Below are positions 41,764-52,068 of a stretch of 64,000 nt of DNA, piece by piece (within the stretch, counting starts at the first letter, position 1; each line of letters begins with the position of its first letter). The DNA is taken from positions 20,815,779-20,879,778 of the forward strand of contig JAVIAB010000049.1 in the NCBI GenBank assembly GCA_032433765.1, written 5' to 3'. A model generated the notes under the pieces. The model ran no database searches and had not been told where the DNA came from. It saw nothing but the letters and a program-made list of their open reading frames with translations. A program made the translations under genes and the position numbers. Source of the DNA: Megaustenia siamemsis (lineage: Eukaryota > Mollusca > Gastropoda > Stylommatophora > Ariophantidae).

Positions 41764-42006
41764 TTATTGCCGTTGATATCGATTTAGCGTCCTGTTAGTT
41801 GACGTCCTTCGGCCCAATGCCATAAAATGATATCTGCAGGTATTTCTGAGTTCCCTTGTAGTTCTGTATAAGGTGTTCCAGTTATCAGGTCTTTGAGGAA
41901 GTAGAGTTGTTTTGATGTCAGTGAGCTTTGGACAGTTAAAAAGGTGATGTTCTGTTTCATGTTGGTGTTCACAGAGTGGACATCCTGGAGTTTGATCTAG
42001 TTGCAT
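41764..42006 (-). pseudogene. I-type LINE C-terminal Cys/His tail
   Basis: An 80-codon frame reads MQLDQTPGCPLCEHQHETEH, HLFNCPKLTDIKTTLLPQRP and LYRTTRELRNTCRYHFMALG. C-x2-C...H...H...C followed by a hydrophobic helix is the C-terminal knuckle of I/jockey-group LINEs. It differs from LINE G, so a second RNase H-type family exists. The tail toward 42030 joins an AGT microsatellite. Confidence 0.75.
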
Positions 42007-42031
42007 TCTAATGATGAGATGTTTAATTTGT

Positions 42032-42145
<114 letters not shown>

Positions 42146-42251
42146 ATAGGTAGTATGATGGCAGAAGTATATAAACCTTCCGAACTGAAAAGGTTAAACA
42201 GACAGACCGATAGTACACGAAGGCAGACATACACCCATACAAATCAGACTG

Positions 42252-42410
42252 ATTGAGTTATTTGCGGGTCATCATCATTGCACTCCGAACATGTCCATAG
42301 GTGCTCTGATCCCCTCCTCAGCAAGTCTCGCAGTGTCCAGCGACTGACGACTCCAGTTATGTCTTGGTTGATGTGTCTTCTTATACGCCCATTAAGTTTC
42401 TCGTTAAAAC
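42252..42410. repeat. R4 repeat, longest copy
   Basis: GAGTTATTTGCGGGTCATCA..CAGTGTCCAGCGACTGACG matches 22055-22162 in reverse; continues to about 42410 without match. Confidence 0.6.
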
Positions 42411-42412
42411 AC

Positions 42413-42893
42413 GAAACACATCTTATGCAACAAATCTATGTCAATAGAAGTGAGAAAGAGAGTTCATTGGTGCTATATAGAACCAATTCTGACATATGGA
42501 AGCGAATCATGGACAAACAAATGAAAAGACGACTATAGGCCACAGAGATGGAATTTCTCAGAAGAATGTTGAAAGTTCCCTGGACAGCTAAAAAGACCAA
42601 TGAGGAAATTCTCAAAGAGGCCAACACAAAAAGGGGGCTCCTAAAAACATCAGAAAGAAATAATCAACATTTTCCGGACGCATCATGAGAAGAGGAAAGT
42701 TGGAATTCGTGGTTACAACTGGCAAAATAAAAGGAAAGAGAGATCGCGGACGACAAAGAGAGAAAATACTGGATAGCTTGGTGTCATGGCATGGAAAACA
42801 GTCAACAACAGAACTGATACGATGTACTGTAGATAGAAGATTGCGGAAGGACATGATCGCCTACGCCAACCGGTATTGCACATGATGGTGATG
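42413..42893 (+). pseudogene. LINE E 3' half
   Basis: CNKSMSIEVRKRVHWCYIEP-type start, loss of VD in MDKQMKRRL, then RMLKVPWTAKKTNEEILKEA, a frameshift near 42645, MRRGKLEFVVTTGKIKGKRD and REKILDSLVSWHGKQSTTEL to RYCT and GATGGTGATGATG. Very close to the 37861 copy. Confidence 0.85.
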
Positions 42894-43210
42894 ATGACGT
42901 TTCTCGTTTCTGGCTGTGCCCATCTCAACTCCCATCTCTTTAATCCTAAAGAGTGACGTGGACTCATGGTTGTAGAAGTCAGACTTGATAAACAAAGCAA
43001 ACCAGTGGGATCACTTAGACAGATACTCAAGTAGAACAGATCGAGTAGACATAGTGACCAGACAGAGAACCCAAACAAATAAGATATAACAAACAGGCCG
43101 CTAGATGAAATTGCCATACTTATAAACAAAGATAGATCGATGAGTAAATAAACCGGAAAACGAAGATATAAATAGACAATTAAATAGGTTTTTGAATGTA
43201 GATATCGATA
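42894..43210. other. Spacer, no gene seen
   Basis: No feature recognised. Confidence 0.35.
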
Positions 43211-43211
43211 C

Positions 43212-43640
43212 AGTAAATTATTTCTTTACTTCTTTCCTTCAACTTTACTTCTTTCCTTCCACCTTTATTTCTTCTCTTTACCTTTACTTCTTTCCTTCCC
43301 CTTTATTTCTTTCATTTACCTTTACTTCTTTCCTTCCCCTTTACTTCTATCCTTCCCCTTTATTTCTTTCATTTACCTTTACTTCTTTCCTTCCCCTTTA
43401 CTTCTTTCCTTCGCCTTTATTTCTTTCCTTCGCCTTTATTTCTTTCCTTCCCCTTTACTTCTTTCCTTTCCCTTTATTTCTTTCCTTCCCCTTTACTTCT
43501 TTCCTTCCCCTTTACTTCTTTCCTTCCCCTTTATTTCTTTCCTTCCCCTTTACTTCTTTCCTTTCCCTTTACTTCTTTCATTACCCTTTACTTCTTTCCT
43601 TCCCCTTTACTTCTTTCATTCCCCTTTACTTCTTTGTCTT
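43212..43640. repeat. 18-19-bp pyrimidine-rich array
   Basis: CCTTTACTTCTTTCCTTCC units (CTTTATTTC variant), about 23 copies; polypyrimidine on the plus strand. Confidence 0.94.
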
Positions 43641-43990
43641 TCAGCGTCGAGTGGGAGTTATATATTACTGTCTTTGTCTATTCTGTTGCGTTTCTCGCTT
43701 TGTATTTCCTAGCGTTTCTAATATTCCGTCCATCCATCTTTTAATGGTCGGCCGTTGGATCTGGTGTTCTTGTAACGTTTAATGAAGGCAAGTTGTGTTG
43801 TGTTTTTGGTCATCACATCAGGAATGCATTTAGCCTTTTCTCCTGCATTAATTAAGATGTCCATGGTTCGCTACCATAAAGAAAGATACAAATGATGCTG
43901 GCGGTGTAAACTGTGTCTTTGCTTCAGTTAAAAGTTTGGTGTTTAGCCAAACAAGCCTAGAAAGACGGGCGAAGGTAGTAGCAGCTGCGG
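43641..43990 (-). pseudogene. LINE C 3' end, diverged
   Basis: Starts at the complement of the STLKD end (CTTTCAGCGTCGAGTGGGAG), with an RNARKYKARNATE-like string, a basic region and remnants of the VYTASIICIFLYGSEPWT thumb region farther right. Confidence 0.62.
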
Positions 43991-44295
43991 GAGTCAATTT
44001 CTGTGTCTAAACATAGTTTGTCGTTGATGAGAAAAGTATATATATGAGATATGGCACATGTTGATACTGATTTTTCTATATTCATATTGTACGTTTATGC
44101 CATTTGAAATTGAAATATTTTTTTGTTTATTATATTTTACATAATTATATATTGCCGGTAATCAGGTTCTGGTATTTTAACATTTTTGTATGTAAAAACT
44201 TGATAAATATTTATAATTTACTAGTATTGATTACATTCTTGTTTACATGTATTTTAACGTTATCTTCTACACATATAAATGGTAAATTTAACAAT
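43991..44295. other. AT-rich spacer
   Basis: A 69-codon frame at 44104 is AT-driven; nothing recognised. Confidence 0.4.
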
Positions 44296-44307
44296 AATAT
44301 TTGTAGT

Positions 44308-44564
44308 AAGTAAGTAAAGTAACCCCGTCACGCCAAATGGCGTATAGGGAATATGGTGTTAGTGACCCTATATTTTACAGACCTTCAGCACATGATTTTT
44401 GGGGTCATGTGGTCGGTATTACGCCCGTGCCGCTTTACGTTCCCAGAAAAAAAACCCACTACCCATTTAAGGCTGGGTGAACCCGGCAGCCGTCGGTTGG
44501 GATCGAACCCTACCGCTTGTCCTTTGTAGTCCAGTTCACTAAACACTGAGCTGTCGCGGCTCTC
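44308..44564 (-). mobile_element. S1 SINE, about 12-bp TSD
   Basis: Full length: AAGTAAGTAAAGTAACCCCG tail, the ACGCCAAATGGCGT end, body, and a head with both boxes (44498-44555). AATATTTGTAGT (44296-44307) and AATGTTTGTAGT (44565-44576) flank it with one mismatch. Confidence 0.9.
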
Positions 44565-44704
44565 AATGTTTGTAGTTTTTCCATTATATTGCTTTAGAAG
44601 CATGATAATCATCTTTGTATATCATGCTGTCAGGCACAATTTTTGATGTAAAAATGTCTGTCGATTTGCTCTACAGTTCAGAATCATTGCTCAATTATAT
44701 TAAT

Positions 44705-45045
44705 GTGATCCTATTCCAAGTCGGACTTGCTGGCAGGAGCTACTGAGTTAAGTACTCTGTGCACACCGTGAGCTGTGTGTTTCATCCGTTTTAATCGTGT
44801 TTTGATATTCCAATTGTTTACGATGAATGATGATATCGTATGACAGGGAAACAGTTGGCTGTGTTCACTTTCTGTGCGGTTTCGCCTTATGTCTTTTGGC
44901 GTGTGCTGACACTGCTATGATGGGAACTACAGCTACCTATCTTTGTTTGGGAGATGAGATAGTAATTCTAATGATTCCACTGGAATCAATCATGCATTTT
45001 AATTCGTTTTGCAGTGATACCGGGGCCTTCCATAACCATAAACAA
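44705..45045 (+). mobile_element. R3 repeat, 5'-truncated, unexpanded
   Basis: ATTCCAAGTCGGACTTGC, GGAGCTACTGAGTTAAGT.., CTGTGCACACCGTGAGCTGTG, to GATACCGGGGCCTTCCATAA. It lacks the 32-bp array. Confidence 0.78.
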
Positions 45046-45130
45046 CCATATATGAGGTAGATATTGACAAACATAAAAAAATGGAAGTAGAGAAAATTAA
45101 ACAAATGCATGAAGAGAAATCATGATCATC

Positions 45131-45449
45131 AATTATCGGGCCTGCTGGCGTAGGTGATCATGTCTCTCCACAACTTTCGATCTCGGTAGCTATTTATCAT
45201 TTCTGTTGTTGACCTTCTGCCAAGCCTTTCTCTTAAGCTGTCTGGTATCTTTTCTCTTTGCTTCCCTCTATCTCTTCGTCCCTCAGTTTTTCCAGTTGTT
45301 ACAATATATTCCAGTTGTTATCTTCTCATTACATGGCCAAAAAATGATGATTGTTTCTCCCTAATATTGGAAATTAGCTCTCTTTTTGCTTTGACCTCTC
45401 TCAGAACATCTTCATTACTCTTCTTAGCTGTCCGTGGTATTCTCAACAT
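45131..45449 (-). pseudogene. LINE A 3' end
   Basis: Complement reads MLRIPRTAKKSNEDVLREVK, ANFQY-region, LEYIVTTGKTEGRRDRGKQR, and a RKLWRDMITYASRPD-like end. The 5' break at CTCAACATACCTCTG joins a CT-rich array. Confidence 0.82.
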
Positions 45450-46783
45450 ACCTCTGTCTCTCCATCATTCTCTCCCTTTATCTATCTATGTTTCTTTCTT
45501 TATTTCTCTCTTCCTCAATCTCTCTCTCTCTCTCTCTCATTTTGTCTCTGTCTCTCTCCGCCTCCCCTCTCTCTAGCTATCTCTCTCTTCCTCTCTATTT
45601 TTCACTCTCTGTCTCTCTCTACATTTATCTCTCAAGCTACCTCTGTTTTTCTCCCTCTCTGTCTCTCTCTACATTTATCTCTCAAGCTCCCTCTGTTTTT
45701 CTCCCTCTCTGTCTCTCTCTACATTTATCTCTCAAGGTCCCTCTGTTTTTCTCCCTCTCTGTATCTCTCTACATTTATCTCTCAAGGTCCCTCTGTTTTT
45801 CTCCCTCTCTGTCTCTCTCTACATTTATCTCTCAAGGTCCCTCTGTTTTTCTCCCTCTCTGTATCTCTCTACATTTATCTCTCAAGGTCCCTCTGTTTTT
45901 CTCCCTCTCTGTCTCTCTCTACATTTATCTCTCAAGGTCCCTCTGTTTTTCTCCCTCTCTGTCTCTCTCTACATTTATCTCTCAAGGTCCCTCTGTTTTT
46001 CTCCCTCTCTGTCTCTCTCTACATTTATCTCTCAAGCTCCCTCTGTTTTTCTCCCTCTCTGTATCTCTACATTTATCTCTCAAGGTCCCTCTATTTTTCT
46101 CCCTCTCTGTCTCTCTCTACATTTATCTCTCAAGCTCCCTCTGTTTTTCTCCCTCTCTGTCTCTCTCTACATTTATCTCTCAAGGTCCCTCTATTTTTCT
46201 CCCTCTCTGTCTCTCTCTACATTTATCTCTCAAGCTCCCTCTGTTTTTCTCCCTCTCTGTCTCTCTCTACATTTATCTCTCAAGCTCCCTCTGTTTTTCT
46301 CCCTCTCTGTCTCTCTCTACATTTATCTCTCAAGGTCCCTCTATTTTTCTCCCTCTCTGTCTCTCTCTACATTTATCTCTCAAGCTCCCTCTGTTTTTCT
46401 CCCTCTCTGTCTCTCTCTACATTTATCTCTCAAGGTCCCTCTATTTTTCTCCCTCTCTGTCTCTCTCTACATTTATCTCTCAAGCTCCCTCTGTTTTTCT
46501 CCCTCTCTGTCTCTCTCTACATTTATCTCTCAAGGTCCCTCTATTTTTCTCCCTCTCTGTCTCTCTCTACATTTATCTCTCAAGCTCCCTCTGTTTTTCT
46601 CCCTCTCTGTATCTCACTACATTTAGTTCTCAAGCTCTCTCTCTCTATCTCTCTCTATCTCTCTCCCTCTCTGTCCCTCTCTACATTTATTTCTCAGCCA
46701 CTCTCTATCTCTCTCCCTCTCTCTCTACATCTATCTCCTCGTCTCTATCTATCCTTCTACTTCTCTCTCTGTCGCTCTCTCAT

Positions 46784-46814
<31 letters not shown>

Positions 46815-46815
46815 A
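45450..46815. repeat. CT-rich region with a 50-bp array (about 20 units)
   Basis: From about 45615 to 46640 the unit ACATTTATCTCTCAAGGTCC + CTCTGTTTTTCTCCCTCTCTGTCTCTCTCT repeats every 50 bp. AAGCTCC...CTGTTT and AAGGTCC...CTATTT units alternate from 46020 to 46560 (100-bp dimer). Flanks are simple CT. The 460-codon frame is an artefact. Confidence 0.96.
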
Positions 46816-47405
46816 AAATGTCTTTTACACTCCAAATCACATTTGTATTTTTTCTTCCTGTATTGTAAAAAAAATCCTTGCAATCAATCCTTTACTCACT
46901 CTCCCACAAACACCCCTCACTAAAATTCCACACATTCCCCTCCCACATTTTATTCAATCAATTCCAACAAATGCAAAATTAAAAACCGATAACGCGGCGA
47001 GGGATAATATACGAGAGAGCCGTGTTGTCATTAGTCTTCGACATTTTATTCGCGATATTTCGTTAAATTTGATTTCACTCCCCTTAGAAAGGGAGATTAT
47101 CACTGACAACTGCTGACCATACCAGCGGCAACAACTCGCAGAAATACGAAATATCATTACAACGAGTGGGTGGGATGCTCTAATGTTCTTTTCTTATCAG
47201 CTTGAATGTGTACGCTTGTCACATGACTTGATTTTCTTGTTTCCCTTCTGTACTACACAGTCTCATCGCCTTCACACTCCCTCTCTTTCTCCCTTTATAT
47301 CTCGTCCGTTTTCTTTTTATTTTATAAACCATTATTTTTCTTAACATTCTCATTGATGACGATATTAATTTATTTCAATTAATCTTAAATAATCACAAAT
47401 AAATC
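46816..47405. other. Spacer, no gene seen
   Basis: No domain or repeat seen; one 67-codon minus frame without similarity. Confidence 0.4.
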
Positions 47406-47407
47406 CG

Positions 47408-47530
47408 TTCGAAATAACACGAGAACGCTTGAATTTCCTTTTCTACGGGAATTGAAATTCACTTATAACTTACATTTGACTCCCATCGAAAATTGCATCG
47501 TGTTGCCAGCACAGTCACGCACCGGAAGTC
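47408..47530. repeat. R5 repeat, second copy
   Basis: See 4738-4866. Here it precedes LINE D in the same direction. Confidence 0.65.
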
Positions 47531-47532
47531 CG

Positions 47533-47738
47533 GTACAACAACTTAAATGGTTGGGCCACCTGGTCAGAATGAATCCTCACCAATCACCATCAAGGACGTT
47601 CATCTCGAGAATGCATGGAAAAAGACCAAGAGGAAGACCTAGAAGAAGATGGATAGATGCAGTGATAGAGACATGTAACAACAAAGGAAAATCACTAATT
47701 CAGACAGTTCGAGCAGCTCAAGAACGACAAATGATATA
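47533..47738 (+). pseudogene. LINE D C-terminal fragment
   Basis: QQLKWLGHLVRMNPHQSPSR, HGKRPRGRPRRRWIDAVIET, CNNKGKSLIQTVRAAQERQM then I-stop, all in one frame. 5'-truncated at the QQLKW codons. Confidence 0.87.
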
Positions 47739-48184
47739 AACCACGACACCTTTTAGGTATCAGTGAGAAAGAGAAAAGAAGAAGATGGATAGATGCAGTG
47801 ATAGAGACATGTAACAACAAAGGAAAATCACTAATTCAGACAGTTCGAGCAGCTCAAGCGCGACAATTGATATAAACCACGACACCTTTTAGGTATCAGT
47901 GAGAAAGAGAAAAGAAGATGGATAGATGCAGTGATAGAGACATGTAACAACAAAGGAAAATCACTAATTCAGACAGTTCGAGCAGCTCAAGCGCGACAAT
48001 TGATATAAACCACGACACCTTTTAGGTATCAGTGAAAAGAGAAAAGAAGAAGATGGATAGATGCAGTGACAGAGACATATAACAACAAAGGAAAATCCCT
48101 AATTCAGACAGTTCGAGCAGCTCAAGAACGGCAAATGATATAAACCACGACACCTTTCAGGTATCAGTGAAAGAGAAAAGAAGA
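47640..48184 (+). repeat. 128-133-bp tandem repeat of the LINE D 3' end (about 4 units)
   Basis: Third independent expansion. Units differ by GCGCGACAATTGAT vs GAACGACAAATGAT and by small deletions in the AGAAGAAG joint (AAAAGATGGATAG in one), as expected if the joint is slippage-prone. Confidence 0.92.
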
Positions 48185-48199
48185 AGATTCTTAAATATT

Positions 48200-48576
48200 C
48201 GCCCGTGCACTGCCGGGGCCCGAAAGGGGAGTAAAGAATAGCAGCGCTGTACCCTACCAGGCATGTTCGTAAGAGGCGAGAAAGAAGGGTTGGGCATGGG
48301 ACTGGCTATCCCATACTGTAAAAAAAAAAGTCGAAAAAACTTCACAAACATGGACACGTCAAGAAAATAATAAAAGTAAATCCGCCATCCAGGAAAGATA
48401 AAGGCTCTCTGGTTAAGAGACGTACCAGGGAATTCTTGGAGAAGACAGACATAAGCAGGGATGAAGATAATGGGGAAGACATGGAGTGATCTTAAATGAA
48501 TGGCAAGAAACAGAACGGAATGGAAAGTGTTTGTTGAAGACCTATGCTCCACAGGGAGCTGAAGCGTGGAAGAAAG
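48200..48576 (+). mobile_element. S6 composite SINE with LINE B 3' end, 15-bp TSD
   Basis: Begins CGCCCGTGCACTGCCGGGGC; head with GTAAAGAATAG and CAGGCATGTTCGTAAGAGGCG; a linker ending ATCCGCCATCCAGGAAAG; then the LINE B 3' end from about 48428 (AATTCTTGGAGAAGACAGAC) to GGGAGCTGAAGCGTGGAAGAAAG. AGATTCTTAAATATT at 48185-48199 and 48577-48591 is an exact TSD. The head is not obviously tRNA-like. Confidence 0.9.
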
Positions 48577-49785
48577 AGATTCTTAAATATTGATTTATGT
48601 CTATTTTTCCTCGATATTAATTCACCTACATCATTCTTAAATATTGATTTATGTCTATTTTTCCTCGATATTAATTCACCTACATCATTCTTAAATATTG
48701 ATTTATGTCTATTTTTCCTCGATATTAATTCACCTACATCATTCTTAAATATTGATTTATATGTAATCATTCTTCGAAATTAATTTATGTTCAGCATTTA
48801 TCGATATTAATGTACATCAAACATTCTTCCATATTAATTTTGTTCAGCATTCTTTAATATTAATTTATATCCTGAATTATTTGATAATAGTTTATGTCCA
48901 ACAATTTTCAATATTAAGTTATGAATATCATTGTTTAATATTAATTATGTCAAACATTCTTCGAAATTAATTTATGTACATCATTCGTTAATTAAATGTA
49001 TGTCCGACATTTTAAAATATTAAATTATGTCTAATATTCTTTAACATTAATTGATGACCAACATTTTAAAATATTAATTTATGTCCAACATTCTTTAATG
49101 TTAATTTATGGCCAACATTCTACAATATTAAGTTATGTCCAACATTCTATAATATTAATTAATGTCCAACATTCTATAATATTAAATTATGTCCAACATT
49201 CTATAATATTAAATTATGTCCAACATTCTATAATATTAAATTATGTCCAACATTCTATAATATTAAATTATGTCCAACATTCTATAATATTAAATTATGT
49301 CCAACATTCTATAATATTAAATTATGTCCAACATTCTATAATATTAAATTATGTCCAACATTCTATAATATTAAATTATGTCCAACATTCTATAATATTA
49401 AATTATGTCCAACATTCTATAATATTAAATTATGTCCAACATTCTATAATATTAAATTATGTCCAACATTCTATAATATTAAATTATGTCCAACATTCTA
49501 TAATATTAAATTATGTCCAACATTCTATAATATTAAATTATGTCCAACATTCTATAATATTAAATTATGTCCAACATTCTATAATATTAAATTATGTCCA
49601 ACATTCTATAATATTAAATTATGTCCAACATTCTATAATATTAAATTATGTCCAACATTCTATAATATTAAATTATGTCCAACATTCTATAATATTAAAT
49701 TATGTCCAACATTCTATAATATTAAATTATGTCCAACATTCTATAATATTAAATTATGTCCAACATTCTTCCGAAGAACTCGTAT
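48577..49785. repeat. 27-bp array: decayed left part, homogenised right part (about 25 identical units)
   Basis: Starts as a 54-bp dimer (48585-48770) and becomes diverged 27-mers to about 49130. From about 49150 it is near-perfect CATTCTATAATATTAAATTA + TGTCCAA repeats. 27 bp keeps the frame, giving a 233-codon SIILNYVQH repeat frame that has no other gene-like feature. Confidence 0.95.
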
Positions 49786-49974
49786 GTGAACCCCAGTAGG
49801 GTTAATTTTTTTTTCTCCATTTTGTATCGGGAGTGAAATGAAAAACTAAAACCTGAACACTTAGGAGCGACTGCATAGAACAAACAGCCTTTATTATCCT
49901 TACCTACAATTCCCCTCCCGCCGACCCCAGGAATGATAAAGATGACGTAACAGCAGCTTCTGTTTATTCCTCAA
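49786..49974. other. Spacer between the two 27-bp arrays
   Basis: Unique sequence, no gene. Confidence 0.4.
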
Positions 49975-50310
49975 TATAGATTTATTTCCATTACACCTCA
50001 TTATAAATTTATTTCCATTACTCCTCAATATAAATGTATTTCCATTACTCCTCAATATAAATTTATGTCCATTACTCCTCAATATAAATTTATTTCCACT
50101 ACTCCTCAATATAAATTTATTTCCACTACTCCTCAATATAAATTTATTTCCATTACTCCTCAATATAAATTTATTTCCACTACTCCTCAATATAAATTTA
50201 TTTCCATTACTCCTCAATATAAATTTATTTCCCCTACTCCTCAATATAAATTTATTTCCACTACTCCTCAACATAAATTTATTTCCCCTACTCCTCAATA
50301 TAAATTTCAG
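49975..50310. repeat. Second 27-bp array, related unit (about 12 units)
   Basis: Unit TACTCCTCAATATAAATTTA + TTTCCAT. Aligned with the preceding array (AATATTAAATTATGTCCAACATTCT), it has the same length and many shared positions, so they are sister arrays. Confidence 0.93.
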
Positions 50311-50768
50311 ACCATCTTCCTTTATCTAAACATCTATTTTATTTCCCCACTCACTCTCTTTGTACCTTCATGAAAATGTTATATTCAATGTCGTAATTAT
50401 ATTTTCTTAATTAAATTCCATTTTACCATTACTATTTCCATGATTTGTATTTCATTATTAAATTACTTTTGACTTAATGATGAATTAAAACTTTTTACCA
50501 TATTTTCTTTTCTCTTTTAATCAACTATTCATTCCTTCAATCTATTTTTTTTTTAATGCATCTATTTTTTCCTGCGTTCAGTCTAATTTGTCTTGTTTAA
50601 TTGAATCCATCCTATCTTTACATGCGGTCTACCTTTATCTTCGGGGGAGCACAAACGCCTGCGACCTGCGGTCGCAATAGCAGTGTCGGCGCACCTTCAG
50701 CCGACCAAGACCCTAGCATATCTACCTCCTCGTGGTCTCACCTGGTAACAGTCTCCGTCAAAACAGGC
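50311..50768. other. AT-rich then GC-richer spacer, no gene seen
   Basis: 50640-50768 is GC-richer but carries no recognisable frame. Confidence 0.4.
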
Positions 50769-50781
50769 TGGCTAACAGAAG

Positions 50782-51172
50782 AGGGAATAATAGAACAAAG
50801 AAGTATGTGTTAGCACTCGGAAAAATTGACAGACAAACAACAATAGAAAAAAACGAAGAACAACATATGGTCCGAAGCGGGATCGAACCCGTACTCCCTG
50901 GCACCGCGCCTTGTCACGAGAAGCCGAACGCTTGAATATAAAACCTATGCAGTTAAGCCATTACAACCCGCCACATCTGGCAAGGCGCGGTGCCAGGGAG
51001 TACAGGTTCGATCCCGCTTCGGACCATATGTCGTTCTTCGTTTTTTTCTATTGTTGTTTGTCTGTCAATTTTTCCGAGTGCTAACACATACTTCTTTGTT
51101 CTATTATTCCCTATTATCGCCTCGGAAGTTCCCTATATATAATAATATTTATTTATTATTATTTGTACCCAG
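50782..51172 (+). mobile_element. S3 element, copy 3: hairpin form with 13-bp TSD
   Basis: TGGCTAACAGAAG at 50769-50781 and 51173-51185 bound a 391-bp insertion. Left arm about 50782-50906 (AGGGAATAATAGAACAAAG.. to CGCGCCTTG) and right arm about 50983-51115 are near-perfect reverse complements. Each has a box B-like GTTCGATCCCGC motif. The right end carries the 3' tail (AATAATATTTATTTATTATT). The spacer contains AAGCCATTACAACCCGCCAC, which nearly repeats at 51333-51352 outside the element. Confidence 0.88.
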
Positions 51173-51185
51173 TGGCTAACAGAAG

Positions 51186-51401
51186 CTAGGATCGCCGTGT
51201 TCCCTGTAGTGGTGGCTGTTACTGATATAGAAGACCCAGTATTGCAGTACCTTTGGGCTGGACTAGTAGTTTCCTAGCACAGCCTGGGACAGACGAACTC
51301 CAACCTCTGCAGTAAGAGCCGGGAATGTCAAGAAAGCCATTACGACCCGCCACATCTAATCGAGTCAAAGAGCAGCAAGCTCGTATCAACTCGTGGCAAT
51401 C

Positions 51402-51444
<43 letters not shown>

Positions 51445-51450
51445 CCTTTA
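51186..51450. other. Unique stretch with (AAT)n at 51411-51442
   Basis: Contains the AAGCCATTACGACCCGCCAC match mentioned at S3 copy 3; no gene. Confidence 0.4.
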
Positions 51451-51451
51451 T

Positions 51452-52068
51452 CATCATTCTTTAGTTACTTCAATTAAATAGACTCAACAAAGTCACAGGC
51501 ACAGAATACAACATGAAAATCAACATCAACATAATAGAAGCCATGAATGTCACAACTGAGAAACAGAACAACAGCATAAATATAGAAGGCAGACAACTAA
51601 AACAAGTAGAGGAATTTAAATACACAGGAAGTCTAGTGACAAGCGACAATTCACAAACAGCAGAAATAAACTCAAGATGCAACAAAGCTTGTCAAATCAT
51701 TGGACAGTTATCAACACTATTGTCCAACAAGGGCTTATCTCTAAAGGTGAAACAAGCACTCTACAATACAATCTTCATCCCAACGTTTTGCAACCAATGC
51801 CAGTCCTGTACGCTGGATGTAAGAACAATGGGGGAATGAAAAACCTCTACTGAGATGAAATGTGTTAGATGATTGATAGGAAACAGCGTGAGAACTGAGA
51901 AATGAAGAACTGAGTAAAAAGCTATGGATAGCCCCCGCCATAGAATATATAAAGAAACAACAGATAAAATGGTTTGGCCACGTGACAAGGCAGAAAGATC
52001 AAAACACAACACAACAAGTCACAACAAACGTTGCAAGAACACTAGACCCAAGGGCCGACCACTAAAAA
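51452..52068 (+). pseudogene. LINE C 3' part leading into the 68-bp array
   Basis: Frame 51513-51839: MKININIIEAMNVTTEKQNN, EGRQLKQVEEFKYTGSLVTS, ACQIIGQLSTLLSNKGLSLK and LYNTIFIPTFCNQCQS-T. After a TGA: EMKCVR, EELSKKLWIAPAIEYIKKQQ, IKWFGHVTRQKDQNTTQQVT, RTLDPRADH, then KRWIDGILEALGNITAAEAN, where the array begins. Very similar to 25800-26490. Confidence 0.87.

Noticed and set aside
45434..46816. 460-codon Leu/Ser/Phe-rich frame
   Set aside because: Translation of a CT-rich 50-bp array.
49098..49799. 233-codon frame with a 9-residue repeat
   Set aside because: 27-bp DNA repeat keeps frame trivially; sister array at 49975 and the decayed left part do not conserve a protein.
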